Positions 29,996 through 39,923 are shown, counted from the first letter of the stretch. The stretch: 64,000 nt of DNA from Sedimentibacter sp. SX930 (GCA_002155105.1 MUZD01000002.1:372001-436000); one strand, 5' to 3'. Notes: generated by a model from the letters alone, not told the origin. Numbers and translations: made by a program.

Positions 29996-30037
29996 AAAAA
30001 TGGGCCCTCGCTTTATCAGCAAGGGCCCATTTTTTTA
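29996..30037. terminator. Strong hairpin terminator after the uncharacterised gene at 30.0-30.5 kb
   Basis: TGGGCCCT and AGGGCCCA form the stem; the minus strand continues with TTTTT and the plus strand with a T7 run. It closes the gene ending at 30045. The 270 bp up to dinG otherwise hold only the dinG promoter and leader. Confidence 0.9.
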
Positions 30038-30044
30038 AGATCCA

Positions 30045-30521
30045 TTAAACGATGTCAGGATAGATATCTTTCACATTTTTTTCAGGATCGATTACGATAT
30101 ATAATTTGTTTTCGGATGAAACGGATGAAGATTGGTGTTCATTGTCGAATCCGTCGGTGTCCGTAGCTTTATATGGGAAGTAGATGCGGTCAACTTCCAC
30201 AATGACGTCGGATTTTGGGTGATCCTCATCTTGGTACAGAATATCCATTTTTTCGATGTCTTGATGGCTCGCAACGCGCTCGAACATGCCTTGTTCAAGT
30301 CCGCCCAAGTTGATATCGCTCGTATTGACGTGATCCGCTTCTTGGTTAATTTCGATACGCAAAGATTCGCAAGGGTGGATTTCTTGGAAATCACTGTTTC
30401 CGATTCGGCCGTAGCTCGTTGTTACTTGTTTGATCCATAGATCTCCGATATATTCACGCTTGATCGTCCATGTTTCGCCGTTTCTAAAAATAAATCTCAA
30501 ACCTGTCATTACTTTTTTCAT
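30045..30521 (-). CDS. Uncharacterised acidic protein
   Basis: A 158-residue soluble protein that I do not recognise. The N-terminal half (LRFIFRNGETWTIKREYIGD then LWIKQVTTSYGRIG) looks like a compact beta-rich domain. Then comes a conserved-looking HPCESLRIEI stretch, an acidic middle part, a Ser-rich linker (QSSSVSSENK) and a short C-terminal strand. There is no signal peptide or membrane helix. The start at 30521 follows AGGAG by 8 nt; the GTG-like start three codons earlier overlaps it. It appears monocistronic, with a TGATAAAAT extended -10 at 30563-30568 and the strong terminator downstream. Real gene by RBS, terminator and codon pattern; function unknown. Confidence 0.8.
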   Translation of the reverse strand: MKKVMTGLRFIFRNGETWTIKREYIGDLWIKQVTTSYGRIGNSDFQEIHPCESLRIEINQEADHVNTSDINLGGLEQGMFERVASHQDIEKMDILYQDEDHPKSDVIVEVDRIYFPYKATDTDGFDNEHQSSSVSSENKLYIVIDPEKNVKDIYPDIV

Positions 30522-30562
30522 CGAAATCACTCCTGATATATTTACTTTTTGAATATGTAACT

Positions 30563-30568
30563 ATTTTA
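30563..30568 (-). promoter_or_regulatory. Likely -10 of the uncharacterised gene
   Basis: Extended -10 TGATAAAAT on the minus strand, 42 bp before the start codon; no good -35. Confidence 0.4.
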
Positions 30569-30630
30569 TCATATTTTTTTAAAAGTAGGTACCAATACAC
30601 TTCCGATGATGAGAAAAAAAGTAAGTTAAG

Positions 30631-31005
30631 CTACTGCAGACTAGCCATGAATTCATTTGCGTTGACGACAGCCCTTGTGTGCTTCGCCGATGCGATTTCA
30701 TGACCTTGCGAATGGGCTGCGCATTCGAAGAAATATTTGTTTCCTCTGTGCTCCGTCACCCTGACAGTCACCGTGATTTCTGCGTGGATGGGAGATGCTT
30801 TTTTATGATGCAGATCGCAGTGTATCCCGACTGTCGTATCGCCTTCGGAAAGATGTTCCTTAACGATTCCCATGCAGGCATTTTCGATCATGGCCAGCAA
30901 TGCCGGCGTTGCCAGGACCGGCAACGTCCCTGAACCGATTTCGGAAGCCAAATCCTTTTGCCCGACGGTATAAACGGCTGCGAATGTCTCATCCAAATAA
31001 ATCAT
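30631..31005 (-). other. C-terminal hotdog thioesterase domain of the cca fusion
   Basis: Residues 399-522 resemble FlK-type thioesterases: [45 protein letters not shown] and ANEFMASL. Thr431, Glu439 and His465 have the same spacing (+8, +34) as the catalytic Thr42/Glu50/His76 of FlK, so the site looks intact. The junction holds AGAAGG directly before ATG at 31005, and a TTG at 30996 is 9 nt after it, so independent initiation is conceivable. The acyl-CoA substrate is unknown. Confidence 0.8.
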
Positions 31006-32199
31006 CCTTCTTTTCATAATGAAATCCCTGATTGCGGGGTGACTATTCTCCAGTTTGTTTGCCAGGACAAGTCTTTTCAACTCTTCGAATATCTCACCCA
31101 CGAAAGGACCGCCACGTTGGATGCCCAGCAAGGAAAGCAGTTCTTTTCCGTCCAAGGCCAAATCTTTCAGTGTATGGATCGGCATGGATTCATTCAATTC
31201 GATCAAATTTTCGCTCTGGTTCGGCAAACCGAACCCTTCGATGATGGCTTCTATCTGCATGGCGATTTCGATTCCTGTTTCGAACAGGAGCGGATAGTCC
31301 CAGAATTGTTGCAGGCGTTTGTTGAGTGCCTGCACGCCTATGCGTATATCCATGATTTCCTTGCGGGAACACTTCCATTGGCGCAAAAACGGTTCGATCG
31401 CTTCGTCCTTCAGATCAAGGAAATGGATCAATACGGTCCAAGCGATGGTCGTCCCTTTGAATTGCAGCGGGAAAAGGGCCAAATCGATCAATGCCTTCTC
31501 CCGATTCTGGAAGCCGGGACACATCTGGAATAACCGTGTTTCGACAAAAAACTTGATTCCGCCCTTGCGGTTCCTTCCGATCAGAAGCTTATTCCACTCT
31601 TCACGAACGCGCTCCACCGCGATTTTTGAAAGAAGCGGATGGTACTCGATGATGGCTTCCTTCGTCGCTTGCTCGATTTCAAAATCCAACTGGCTCACAA
31701 ATCTGGCTGCGCGCATCATGCGCAAGGCATCTTCCCTGAAGCGCTCTTCCGGATTGCCGACTGCCCGAATCAATTTGTTCGCCAAGTCCTCCTGCCCGTT
31801 GAAGTAGTCTTTGATGTTCCCGTGGCGGTCGATTGCAATCGCATTGATCGTAAAGTCGCGCCTTTTCAGGTCGTCCTGCAGACTGCGCACATACTGGACT
31901 TTCTCTGGTCTGCGGAACTTCTCATACTTTGATTCTGTCCGGAAAGTTGTTATTTCGTATGTCTCGCGCTCATGTAAAACCATCACCGTTCCATGTTGGA
32001 TGCCTACATCAAAAGTGATCGGGAAAATCCGCTGAATTTCTTCAGGCATAGCGCTCGATGCGATGTCGACATCCGAAATATCCAGATGCAGCAGCGTATC
32101 GCGCACACTTCCCCCAACAAAGTAGGCTTCATATCCAGCCCGTTCGATGGCTTCGATGATTGGTATCGCTTTTTGAAATTCCGGTGCGTTTATGATCAT
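30631..32199 (-). CDS. cca: CCA-adding enzyme fused to a FlK-like hotdog thioesterase domain
   Basis: Residues 1-398 are a complete class II CCA tRNA nucleotidyltransferase, which adds or repairs the 3'-terminal CCA of tRNAs. GGSVRD (29-34), the metal-binding DVD (43-45), [10 protein letters not shown] and [14 protein letters not shown] (neck) are all present, and its length equals the stand-alone enzyme. The frame continues without a stop into a full fluoroacetyl-CoA-thioesterase-like domain (399-522). A stand-alone cca would end near residue 398. The start overlaps the dapB stop by 4 bp (ATGA). An internal start for the thioesterase alone is possible. The nucleotidyltransferase call is certain; the fusion is as read from this sequence. 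Confidence 0.93.
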   Translation of the reverse strand: MIINAPEFQKAIPIIEAIERAGYEAYFVGGSVRDTLLHLDISDVDIASSAMPEEIQRIFPITFDVGIQHGTVMVLHERETYEITTFRTESKYEKFRRPEKVQYVRSLQDDLKRRDFTINAIAIDRHGNIKDYFNGQEDLANKLIRAVGNPEERFREDALRMMRAARFVSQLDFEIEQATKEAIIEYHPLLSKIAVERVREEWNKLLIGRNRKGGIKFFVETRLFQMCPGFQNREKALIDLALFPLQFKGTTIAWTVLIHFLDLKDEAIEPFLRQWKCSRKEIMDIRIGVQALNKRLQQFWDYPLLFETGIEIAMQIEAIIEGFGLPNQSENLIELNESMPIHTLKDLALDGKELLSLLGIQRGGPFVGEIFEELKRLVLANKLENSHPAIRDFIMKRRMIYLDETFAAVYTVGQKDLASEIGSGTLPVLATPALLAMIENACMGIVKEHLSEGDTTVGIHCDLHHKKASPIHAEITVTVRVTEHRGNKYFFECAAHSQGHEIASAKHTRAVVNANEFMASLQ

Positions 32200-32984
32200 A
32201 GGAAGTTTTCCAATCCATAGATCAGTCGATCGATTTCCATTACTTTTCTGCAGGAAAGGGCTACACCGTTCATGAAAGAGTCGCGGTCATATGAATCATG
32301 GCGGATGATCAAACCTTCCCCCGCACTGCCGAATTGTACTTGTTGATGCGCGACCAAGCCCGGTAATCTGACACTGTGGATTTTCATGCCATGGTAATCT
32401 GCCCCTCTTGCGCCTTCAATCAATTCTTTCTCTTCCGGATGCCCTTGTGGATGATCGCCTCTCACTTCGTAGATCAATTCGGCTGTTTTGATGGCTGTTC
32501 CGCTCGGTGCATCCAATTTGTTCTCATGATGCAATTCCATGATTTCCACATCCGGGAAATATTTTGCTGCTTTTGCTGCGAATTCCATCATCAACACGGC
32601 CCCGATCGCAAAATTTGGCGCAATCAAGCCGCCCAGCCCCAACTCTTTTGAGTAGTTGGTCAATTCCTCAAGTTGTTCGCTGGAAAAGCCGGTAGTGCCG
32701 ATTACGGGGCGCATGCCGTTTTCAAGGGCGAAACGTGTGTTGTCATAGGCTGCATCCGGTCTTGAAAAATCGATCCAAACATCAGCATCGACTTCCTTGA
32801 CGAGGGTCGCTTTGTCACTGAACACTTTCACAGGATGTCCGGCATATTGCGGCAATTCATCCAGTTGCTTTTCTGCTGCGAAAGGATCGTATACAGCCGC
32901 CAAAATAAAGTCTTCCTGACGCAAGACCATATTTGTGCACGCGGTCCCCATTTTGCCTTTAAAACCCGAAACTACAATTTTCAT
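32196..32984 (-). CDS. dapB: 4-hydroxy-tetrahydrodipicolinate reductase
   Basis: NAD(P)H-dependent reductase of the lysine/diaminopimelate pathway. The nucleotide-binding loop is VSGFKGKMG (5-13), and [15 protein letters not shown] is the substrate-binding/catalytic signature. The 262 residues match the family. No other dap gene is adjacent. It overlaps cca by 4 bp; the dapB-cca linkage is common in Bacillales and Lactobacillales. Confidence 0.96.
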   Translation of the reverse strand: MKIVVSGFKGKMGTACTNMVLRQEDFILAAVYDPFAAEKQLDELPQYAGHPVKVFSDKATLVKEVDADVWIDFSRPDAAYDNTRFALENGMRPVIGTTGFSSEQLEELTNYSKELGLGGLIAPNFAIGAVLMMEFAAKAAKYFPDVEIMELHHENKLDAPSGTAIKTAELIYEVRGDHPQGHPEEKELIEGARGADYHGMKIHSVRLPGLVAHQQVQFGSAGEGLIIRHDSYDRDSFMNGVALSCRKVMEIDRLIYGLENFL

Positions 32985-33047
32985 TCTGCACGTTCCCTTC
33001 CGTTTAACGCTGCCGGCACGTTTTTTCCGCGCCGTATCCGCGTTGTA

Positions 33048-33599
33048 TCAGATCATATTTTTTTCTTCCAACTCTTTTAATTCTTTCGTGAACTTCCTGA
33101 AGCTGGTTTCATCGTATTGGATCAGCGCGATATCGATCTGTTTTTTCAGATAATGGATGCGATCCTTCACCGCCAACTTTTCCAATGATTTTTCTACAAT
33201 TTCTTCCAGATCCTTATCGAAAATTTCGGAGTCTTGGATGTAAGGATTGTCCTCCAGAACACCAAAAAATGAAAGGACTTGGTAGGATTGATCAAAGAAC
33301 AACTCCAAATAAAAATCCTCTTTCCAATTCAAGCGCAGATCGTGGAATGCCTGTTCGGGATCTTCGAATGTCTTTCCGTCTTTATAGTACATGAAGGCAT
33401 CTTTCGGATTTCCGACTACAGCAAACCCCATTCCTCTGTTCGTTGTATGGACTTCCTCAATCAGATGGATATTCTTCAACAAAATCTCATGATTGAGCAG
33501 ATAATTGAGTATCCAAAGAGACTCTCTGCGCTTCAATTGATAATTCTGAATAAACCAAGAAATAAAATTTTTTTTCTCCTCCAAAGTAGGATTCATCAT
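33048..33599 (-). CDS. YpiB family protein (UPF0302)
   Basis: A 183-residue soluble protein of the YpiB/UPF0302 family. LSFFGVLEDNPY in the middle and the charged, helical C-terminus are family features. The start at 33599 follows AGGAGG by 7 nt; the 40-codon upstream extension overlaps the TPR gene and is not used. The role is unknown. Position between a TPR protein and dapB parallels ypiA-ypiB in Bacillus. Confidence 0.88.
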   Translation of the reverse strand: MMNPTLEEKKNFISWFIQNYQLKRRESLWILNYLLNHEILLKNIHLIEEVHTTNRGMGFAVVGNPKDAFMYYKDGKTFEDPEQAFHDLRLNWKEDFYLELFFDQSYQVLSFFGVLEDNPYIQDSEIFDKDLEEIVEKSLEKLAVKDRIHYLKKQIDIALIQYDETSFRKFTKELKELEEKNMI

Positions 33600-33630
33600 T
33601 TTAAAACCTCCTATCCGATGGGATGATGAC

Positions 33631-34914
33631 TTATTGATCTGAATCGTGCAGATCATCATGGAGTTGAAGCAACTCAATGTTGGCCGGATAAAGAGCCAAA
33701 CCTTGGTGGATGACCTCACTCAATTTTTCCCAATTGCCTTCTTCTCTCAAGAATGCTGCATACTCCAGTAAAAAGGACTCATTATCGGCAAAATGCGGAT
33801 AAGCCGCCATGTATTCTTTGTTTGCCGAATCGTATTCCTCCAAGGCATTATGACTGGCTGCCAGCAACCAATTGTATTGCGGATCGTTGTCTTCCTGCTC
33901 TGCCCGGTCTGCAATATAAGCTACCAATTCCTCAAATCTCCCTTGTTTCAGCAACAGATTCCCCAAGGCCAAATGGATACTGGAAAGGTCCGGTTCAAGT
34001 GCTGCCGCTTCGCGCAAATTACGTTCCGCATCCTGCTCCCGGTTCAGCTTCAATTGCAAGCTGGCTGCTGTCGTGTAAAATTCATGTTGATAAGGATTCC
34101 GCAGGATGGCCTGTTCCAAAACAGCAAGCGCTTCTTCCAACTCCAATTCCGCCTCAAGCGCATTCGCCAAGTACAGGTAAGCGCTCAGGTAAGCATTGTC
34201 TACTTCGAGCAATTTATTAAAAATGGTGATGGCGCGCGCATATTCCTTGAGTTGGAAATAGGTGAAGCCGAGTTGGAAATAACTGTCCGGGAAATGTTCA
34301 TCAGCCGGGATTTTTTCCAGATACTCCAAAGCTTTCTCGAATTCGCCGATGGCATTGTGGCAGTCGCCCAGGAAAAAATTCAGTTGCGTTTCGGATGCGA
34401 TTTCTCCGTTTCCGTATGAAAGTTCCTCATAGATTGGGATCGCCTTCTTGTACTCCCCGATCGAATGGTAAAGTTGCGCCAAGGCATAATCCAATATGGG
34501 TTCATCCGGCAACAGCGCCATTGCTTCAAAAATTTTCTTTTCGCTGACTTCGTAGAGTCCCTGCACTTGATAAGCATCAGCCATCGTCAACAAAGCTTGC
34601 GGGTATACGTCGCTTTCTTTATCGATTGTTAGGAGGATATCCAAAGCTTGATCGTAATCGTCTTCGTCGATGGCGATTTCTGCCAAGGCGATATTCCACT
34701 CCTGTATCTGCGGGGCCAGGTAGTTCAATGCTCCATATGCCTCTTTTGCTTCACTCAAGAAGCCCAAGGCATGCATCGTTTCCGCCAATTCCGCCAAATC
34801 AGCGCTGTTGTTCTCCAGGACGGATTGCTCAACTGATTGTTTGAACAGTTGGACAGCCGCATCCAAATCATTCTTTTGAATGGCTTCTATCATTGCATGT
34901 GCGTCATTATTCAT
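33631..34914 (-). CDS. Tetratricopeptide repeat protein (YpiA-like)
   Basis: An acidic 427-residue cytoplasmic protein made of about eleven TPR helical pairs, for example ALDILLTIDKESDVYPQALL, PIYEELSYGNGEIASET, and EKIPADEHFPDSYFQLGFTY. It has no catalytic motif, signal peptide or membrane helix and is probably a protein-binding scaffold. It is the first gene of the ypiA-ypiB-dapB-cca cluster, with 31 bp to ypiB. The ATG follows AAGGAG by about 10 nt. Confidence 0.88.
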   Translation of the reverse strand: MNNDAHAMIEAIQKNDLDAAVQLFKQSVEQSVLENNSADLAELAETMHALGFLSEAKEAYGALNYLAPQIQEWNIALAEIAIDEDDYDQALDILLTIDKESDVYPQALLTMADAYQVQGLYEVSEKKIFEAMALLPDEPILDYALAQLYHSIGEYKKAIPIYEELSYGNGEIASETQLNFFLGDCHNAIGEFEKALEYLEKIPADEHFPDSYFQLGFTYFQLKEYARAITIFNKLLEVDNAYLSAYLYLANALEAELELEEALAVLEQAILRNPYQHEFYTTAASLQLKLNREQDAERNLREAAALEPDLSSIHLALGNLLLKQGRFEELVAYIADRAEQEDNDPQYNWLLAASHNALEEYDSANKEYMAAYPHFADNESFLLEYAAFLREEGNWEKLSEVIHQGLALYPANIELLQLHDDLHDSDQ

Positions 34915-35063
34915 TCGTCTACTGCTCCTTCAAATGCACTCTTTTTGCTGGTGCTCTTCCTTTACATTTTATCATAAAGTTCAGCATCTGTATCTATTTG
35001 TTCCTCAGGCTTTTCTCCCTCAAGGCCACAGCAAACGTACCTGAAAGACTCGCTCATCAATGT

Positions 35064-35102
35064 CCAAAAAAATAAAGTTGAAGCCCCGTAAGGCCTCAAC
35101 TT
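35064..35102 (-). terminator. Rho-independent terminator after hup
   Basis: AAGTTGAGGCC and GGCTTCAACTT form the stem, followed on the minus strand by TTATTTTTTT. Confidence 0.9.
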
Positions 35103-35114
35103 CATTTTTACTGA

Positions 35115-35390
35115 TTATTTAACTGCATCTTTCAATGCTTTACCTGGTTTGAATGCAGGGATTTTGCTTGCTTCGATTTGGATTTCTTCCCCAGTTTGAG
35201 GATTGCGTCCTTTACGAGCTGCACGATCACGAACTTCAAAATTACCAAAACCGATGACTTGAACTTTTTCACCGTCTTTTAATGCTTCTTGAATCACTTC
35301 AAATAATGCATCAACGCTTGCTGTAACATCCTTTTTAGTCAAGTTTGTTTTTCCAGCAACTCTTTCGATTAATTCAGCTTTGTTTGCCAT
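35115..35390 (-). CDS. hup: DNA-binding protein HU
   Basis: Small basic nucleoid protein that bends DNA as a dimer. The 91 residues contain the signature [20 protein letters not shown] in the DNA-embracing arm. The start follows AAAGGAGGTGAAAGGACAAC, a strong binding site, in keeping with high expression. It has its own promoter and terminator, and codon use looks biased toward favoured codons. Confidence 0.98.
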   Translation of the reverse strand: MANKAELIERVAGKTNLTKKDVTASVDALFEVIQEALKDGEKVQVIGFGNFEVRDRAARKGRNPQTGEEIQIEASKIPAFKPGKALKDAVK

Positions 35391-35528
35391 GTTGTCCTTT
35401 CACCTCCTTTAAAGAAGAAGAATACATGCTTTCTTTGATAACACAACAAAACATGGAATAACTATTTTTGAGTGGTCCAAAAACAGTTCTGAAATACCGC
35501 AGTCCAATTGAAAAGATATTTCTAATAA

Positions 35529-35557
35529 AGAATATCACACAAACCGTGCTACTGCAA
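35529..35557 (-). promoter_or_regulatory. Promoter of hup
   Basis: TTGCAG (35557-35552), 17 bp and TATTCT (35534-35529) on the minus strand; the start codon is about 139 bp downstream, so the leader is long. Confidence 0.6.
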
Positions 35558-35593
35558 CGATTATAGTGGATTTAATGCCTTCGGGAAGGTAAT

Positions 35594-36907
35594 TTATTTT
35601 TTTTGTCGGGCAATCAAATGGAATGGTGTCCCTTCGAAATCAAACGAATCCCGAATTCTGTTTTCAAGGAAACGCTCATAAGAGAAATGCAGTAATTCCG
35701 GGTCGTTGACAAAAACAACAAATGTCGGCGGTTTTACGGCCACTTGCGTCATATAGTAAATCTTCAAACGACGGCCTTTGTCGGATGGCGTCGGATTGTG
35801 CGCGACAGCGTCCATCAGGACATCATTCAACAAGGATGAAGAAATACGGCGGTTTTGATTTTCGCTGATTTCCTTGATTTTAGCAGGAATATTGGACAAT
35901 CGCTGTTTCGTTACAGCGGAAACATACATAATCGGTGCATAGGAAAGATACTGGAACTCTTTGCGGATTTTTTCCTCGAATTCCTTCATTGTATGATTGT
36001 CTTTTTCCAATGTATCCCATTTGTTCACGAGGATGATGATTCCTTTGCCTGCTTCATGCGCATATCCGGCAACTTTTTTGTCCTGCTCCTGGATGCCCTC
36101 TTCTGCATTCAGTACGACCATAACGATATCCGAACGCTCAATGGCACGGATGGCACGCATGACGCTATATTTTTCCGTGGACTCGTAGACTTTACCTTTT
36201 TTGCGGATTCCGGCTGTATCGATCATTCGGAATTTTGCACCTTCATCATCAACGAACATCGTATCGATAGCGTCACGTGTTGTGCCTGCAATATTCGATA
36301 CGATTACGCGCTCTTCTCCCAAAATGGCGTTCACCAAGGAAGATTTGCCTACATTCGGACGGCCTATAAAGCTGAAGTTGATGATGCCTTCTTCTTCCGC
36401 ATTCTCTTCTTCTGATGGGAAATTCGCTACAACCGCATCCAGCAGATCTCCAAGACCTAAGCCGTGGCTACCTGATACAGGATAGGGTTCGCCTAATCCC
36501 AGACTGTAAAAATCGAATATTTCGGCGCGCATTTCCGGATTATCCACTTTGTTTACCGCCAATATGACAGGTTTATCTGATTGATACAGGATTCTTGCGA
36601 CGTTTTCATCTGCATCCGTCACGCCTTCTCTGACGCATGTCAAAAAGATGATGACGTCGGCCTCTTCGATCGCCACCTGCGCCTGCAATTTGATTTGGCT
36701 CATAAAAGGCTCATCCGTGATATCGATCCCGCCTGTATCGATGATATTGAATGTTTTGCCCAACCATTCTCCTTTTGCATAAATTCTGTCGCGTGTGACA
36801 CCTGATACATCATCGACTATGGAAATTCTCTCTCCTGCCAGTCTATTGAATATTGTTGATTTCCCTACGTTTGGTCTGCCTACTATGGCCACTACTGGAT
36901 TTGGCAT
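35594..36907 (-). CDS. der: Ribosome biogenesis GTPase Der (EngA)
   Basis: Double-GTPase needed for 50S maturation. The two G domains begin with GRPNVGKST (8-16) and GRPNVGKSS (about 184-192). NKVD and NKWD are the G4 motifs, and a C-terminal KH-like domain ends with [14 protein letters not shown]. The 437 residues are standard. The ATG is 5-7 nt after GCGGAGG. It is downstream of the S1 protein gene and upstream of hup, as in many Firmicutes. Confidence 0.97.
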   Translation of the reverse strand: MPNPVVAIVGRPNVGKSTIFNRLAGERISIVDDVSGVTRDRIYAKGEWLGKTFNIIDTGGIDITDEPFMSQIKLQAQVAIEEADVIIFLTCVREGVTDADENVARILYQSDKPVILAVNKVDNPEMRAEIFDFYSLGLGEPYPVSGSHGLGLGDLLDAVVANFPSEEENAEEEGIINFSFIGRPNVGKSSLVNAILGEERVIVSNIAGTTRDAIDTMFVDDEGAKFRMIDTAGIRKKGKVYESTEKYSVMRAIRAIERSDIVMVVLNAEEGIQEQDKKVAGYAHEAGKGIIILVNKWDTLEKDNHTMKEFEEKIRKEFQYLSYAPIMYVSAVTKQRLSNIPAKIKEISENQNRRISSSLLNDVLMDAVAHNPTPSDKGRRLKIYYMTQVAVKPPTFVVFVNDPELLHFSYERFLENRIRDSFDFEGTPFHLIARQKK

Positions 36908-37030
36908 CTAACCTCCGCCTTTCTTTTCCTCTACAACACAAAACTTTTTGGGTATTTGCTCACTGTGTATGGTTTTCTCAATGTTTTCGTCCATGTCAGT
37001 TATAACACACATCCGTCAATAATAACAACA

Positions 37031-37061
37031 AAAAAAGGGCATGGATGGAATTCCATGCCCT
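37031..37061 (-). terminator. Rho-independent terminator after the S1-domain gene
   Basis: AGGGCATGGA and TCCATGCCCT form the stem, followed on the minus strand by TTTTTTG. Confidence 0.9.
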
Positions 37062-37084
37062 CACATGTTCATTTTCCTTGCTGA

Positions 37085-38347
37085 TTAGGCTTCAGAATCG
37101 TCTTTCAAACCTGAAAGCTTGTCGCCTAATAAATCTGCTAATGTGAAGTTTCCGTCTGAATCGTCAGCAACATATTCTTCAGTTTTTTTCTCTTTTTTCT
37201 CTCTTTTCTCTTCAGCTGCAGGTGCTTCATTCACAGCTTTTTCTTCCAAAGCCTTGATGCTTAAAGATAGGCGTTGCTCATCTTCTTTTGCATCCAACAC
37301 TTTGACTTGAATTTCTTGGCCTTCTTGCAGTACTTCATGCGGAGTCGCAATGTGTTGATGGGAAATTTGGGAAATGTGCACCAAACCTTCAACGCCAGGG
37401 AAAACTTCCACGAATGCACCAAAGCTTGTCAAACGTTTGACAACACCAGTCAATACAGCTCCGATAGGTGCTTTTTCAGCGATCGCATTCCAAGGACCAG
37501 CCAATGTGTCTTTGATGCTTAACGATACACGGCCATTTTCTTTGTCGATGGATAAAATTTTGACTTTGACGGCTTGGCCGATCGCCAAAACGTCACCAGG
37601 ATTCTTCACGTGCTCATGGGCAATTTGAGAGATGTGGACCAAACCATCCACGCCGCCTAAATCGACGAACGCACCGAAGTTGGTCAGACGAGCGACAGTT
37701 CCTTCGACAATGTCTCCGGCTACCAATTCGTCCATCAATTTGCCTTTATTGGCTTCTTTTTCTGTTTCCACAACCGCTTTATGCGATAAAATCAGGCGGT
37801 TTTCGCTAGGTTCAAGTTCAACAATCTTGAAGGTCATTACTTTGCCTTTATAAGAACTGAAGTCTTCAACAAAATGGTCTTCTACCATTGAAGCCGGAAC
37901 AAAACCTCTCACGCCGACATCAACGACCAATCCGCCTTTAACGACGTCTTTGACTGGCGCTTCGATGATTTCGTTGTTTTCGAATTTATCTTGGATATCT
38001 TTCCAAACGATTTTAGCATCAACGCGACGCTTCGAAAGTAAAAAGCTTCCATTTTCTTTATCTTTGATTTGTTTTATGACAACCAGATCCACAACGTCAC
38101 CTACGTTTAGGATTTCTGTAACTTCGTCGAATGGTTTTGCAGATAATTCGTTGTAAGGAATAACCCCTTCAACCCCGCCCCCAATGATTCCTACGATGGC
38201 TTGTCTATCTTGGATGCTTAAAACTTCCCCCTTGACAGTATCGCCCACCTCAATGGATAATGCTTCATCCAACACATCTTGCATAGTCTGCTCAACATTA
38301 TTGGACTCTTCTTCATTTAATTCTGGGTTTTCAATGTAATCTGACAT
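37085..38347 (-). CDS. rpsA: 30S ribosomal protein S1-like protein (four S1 domains)
   Basis: RNA-binding protein with four S1 domains at about 28-98, 115-182, 200-268 and 285-355 (for example [20 protein letters not shown], then [20 protein letters not shown]). A charged Lys/Glu tail follows. The start is taken at 38347, 9 nt after AGGAGG, giving 420 residues. That is the short form usual in Firmicutes; E. coli S1 has six domains, so its role in translation initiation may differ. It lies between cmk and der as in Bacillus (ypfD). Confidence 0.93.
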   Translation of the reverse strand: MSDYIENPELNEEESNNVEQTMQDVLDEALSIEVGDTVKGEVLSIQDRQAIVGIIGGGVEGVIPYNELSAKPFDEVTEILNVGDVVDLVVIKQIKDKENGSFLLSKRRVDAKIVWKDIQDKFENNEIIEAPVKDVVKGGLVVDVGVRGFVPASMVEDHFVEDFSSYKGKVMTFKIVELEPSENRLILSHKAVVETEKEANKGKLMDELVAGDIVEGTVARLTNFGAFVDLGGVDGLVHISQIAHEHVKNPGDVLAIGQAVKVKILSIDKENGRVSLSIKDTLAGPWNAIAEKAPIGAVLTGVVKRLTSFGAFVEVFPGVEGLVHISQISHQHIATPHEVLQEGQEIQVKVLDAKEDEQRLSLSIKALEEKAVNEAPAAEEKREKKEKKTEEYVADDSDGNFTLADLLGDKLSGLKDDSEA

Positions 38348-38504
38348 GTAACTATTCCTCCTAAAAGTCTGCGGCAACCGATTGGCTAGTTCCCTTAACT
38401 CCCTCACCTTGCGGTTAAGAAATTAATCCTTGACTCTATATTTTTGAAAGCGTAATACTGCATACAATCATTCTAACATTTTTGCTTAAAATCGTCTAGT
38501 ATTG

Positions 38505-39197
38505 TTAATCCAATGTTTGTAAGGGTTTTAGGTTCGCTTCGATAATGCCGAGAATCCTCTTCACCACTTCGTCGATTTCCAGGTGTGTTGAGTCCAAAAC
38601 GATGGCATCATCCGCTTTTTTCAACGGTGAAATCGTCCGCGTGCTGTCCAAATGGTCGCGGCGCTTCATGTCCTCCGTCAGCTCTTCCAAAGAAGTGATC
38701 ATACCCTTCGCTGTGTTCTCTTTGTAGCGGCGCAGCGCTCTTTCTTCGGCTGTCGCTGTCATGAATATCTTAACCTCAGCATCAGGCAATACGACAGTAC
38801 CGATGTCCCTGCCGTCCATAACGACGCCGCCGGACCACGCGATACTTTTCTGGCGGGCAACCATCTCTTCACGCACTTTCGCGTACGATGAAATCAAGGA
38901 GACGTTTTGGGTCACCTGCTCCGATCTGATCGCTTCGGTCACGTCCTCCTCATTCAGGTAAACACGCTGCATTTCGTTTTCGGCAGTCGAAAAGGTTATC
39001 CTGATTCCTTGCAGCAACTTATGCAATGCCTCTTCATCATGGAGATCGCCTCCGGTGGATAAAGCCGCATAAGTCAATGCGCGGTACATCGCACCTGTGT
39101 CCAGATAAATGTAGCCCAACTTTTCCGCAACTTTCTTTGCGATGGTGCTTTTTCCGGCCGATGCTGGACCATCAATGGCAATATTCATTTTTTTCAC
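38505..39197 (-). CDS. cmk: Cytidylate kinase
   Basis: Phosphorylates CMP and dCMP. The P-loop is GPASAGKST (9-17 or so), and the CMP-binding segments DTGAMYRALTYAA and GRDIGTVVLPDAEVKIF are present. The 230 residues are typical. The start codon is GTG at 39197, 6 nt after GGAGG; an ATG three codons later is less well spaced. Upstream of the S1 gene, the usual cmk-rpsA order. Confidence 0.97.
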   Translation of the reverse strand: MKKMNIAIDGPASAGKSTIAKKVAEKLGYIYLDTGAMYRALTYAALSTGGDLHDEEALHKLLQGIRITFSTAENEMQRVYLNEEDVTEAIRSEQVTQNVSLISSYAKVREEMVARQKSIAWSGGVVMDGRDIGTVVLPDAEVKIFMTATAEERALRRYKENTAKGMITSLEELTEDMKRRDHLDSTRTISPLKKADDAIVLDSTHLEIDEVVKRILGIIEANLKPLQTLD

Positions 39198-39233
39198 AAT
39201 AAACCTCCAACTTTGTTCTGTACGATTTCATCG

Positions 39234-39260
39234 AAAAAGCCGCCTTGTCAGACGGCTTTC
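39234..39260 (-). terminator. Terminator after the LysM gene
   Basis: AAGCCGTC and GGCGGCTT (one mismatch) form the stem, followed by TTT on the minus strand. Confidence 0.75.
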
Positions 39261-39261
39261 G

Positions 39262-39858
39262 TTATTTAACTTTCAATGCCATACCGATTTGTGCTTCTGT
39301 GCTGCTCAACCCGTTGGCCTGCATCAATTCATCCAATGTCATCCCATGGTTCACAGCGATCCGGTAAAGGTTGTCGCCCGCTTGGATGGTGTATGAATTG
39401 TTGTATACCCCGGTAGTCGTTTCCGGTTCTTTAACTGTTTCAACCGGTGTTTCGACCACTGCAGGCGCGGCGCTCGAACTTGGTGTTTCCGCAACCGAAG
39501 ATTCGGGCTCCACTGTGCTCTCCACAACTTCGCTCGAAACTTCTTCTGAATTTTCTTCTGAAGAAGCTTCTTCACTGCTTTCAACGCTGGAGCTGGCCAC
39601 TCGCTTGTTGATCATCACTTGTTCAGCACTCTTGGGTGCTGGAGTATTTTGATTCTGTTTGTTAAAATAGATGGTTGCAAAAGGAATAATCAGAATAGCC
39701 AAAAAGAGAAACAGCAATACTTTTAATAGAGGTGCTACTTCTTTATTTTTTGTATTTCTGGCCGAACGTGAATACTGCCGGCTCTTCAGATTTTCATCTT
39801 CGCCGAATTTACGTGACCATGGCTCTCCATTATTGCGATTGCGATTCTTTTTATCCAT
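39262..39858 (-). CDS. LysM domain membrane-anchored cell-wall protein (YpbE-like)
   Basis: A 198-residue protein: a charged cytoplasmic N-terminus (1-40), one membrane helix (about 42-64), a Ser/Glu/Val-rich low-complexity linker (about 85-150), and one C-terminal LysM domain (about 153-198, YTIQAGDNLYRIAVNHG) that should bind peptidoglycan. This is the architecture of Bacillus YpbE, encoded next to recS and ypbB, as here. The linker's repetitive SSEE codons explain local sequence repetition. The start follows AGGAGG. Confidence 0.9.
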   Translation of the reverse strand: MDKKNRNRNNGEPWSRKFGEDENLKSRQYSRSARNTKNKEVAPLLKVLLFLFLAILIIPFATIYFNKQNQNTPAPKSAEQVMINKRVASSSVESSEEASSEENSEEVSSEVVESTVEPESSVAETPSSSAAPAVVETPVETVKEPETTTGVYNNSYTIQAGDNLYRIAVNHGMTLDELMQANGLSSTEAQIGMALKVK

Positions 39859-39923
39859 TCGGGTTCCTCCTATAAGTGATTCATGCTAATTGTAGCACAT
39901 TTTCGCAAATTTTGGGTTAAATT

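Noticed and set aside
33600-33719. 40-codon N-terminal extension of the YpiB-like gene
   Set aside because: It overlaps the end of the TPR gene, has no family similarity, and a strong AGGAGG binding site precedes the internal ATG at 33599.
39480-39620. Locally repeated codons (SSEE/Ser-Glu) that resemble a tandem repeat array
   Set aside because: They code for the low-complexity linker of the LysM protein and the unit is irregular, so it is neither CRISPR nor a mobile repeat.
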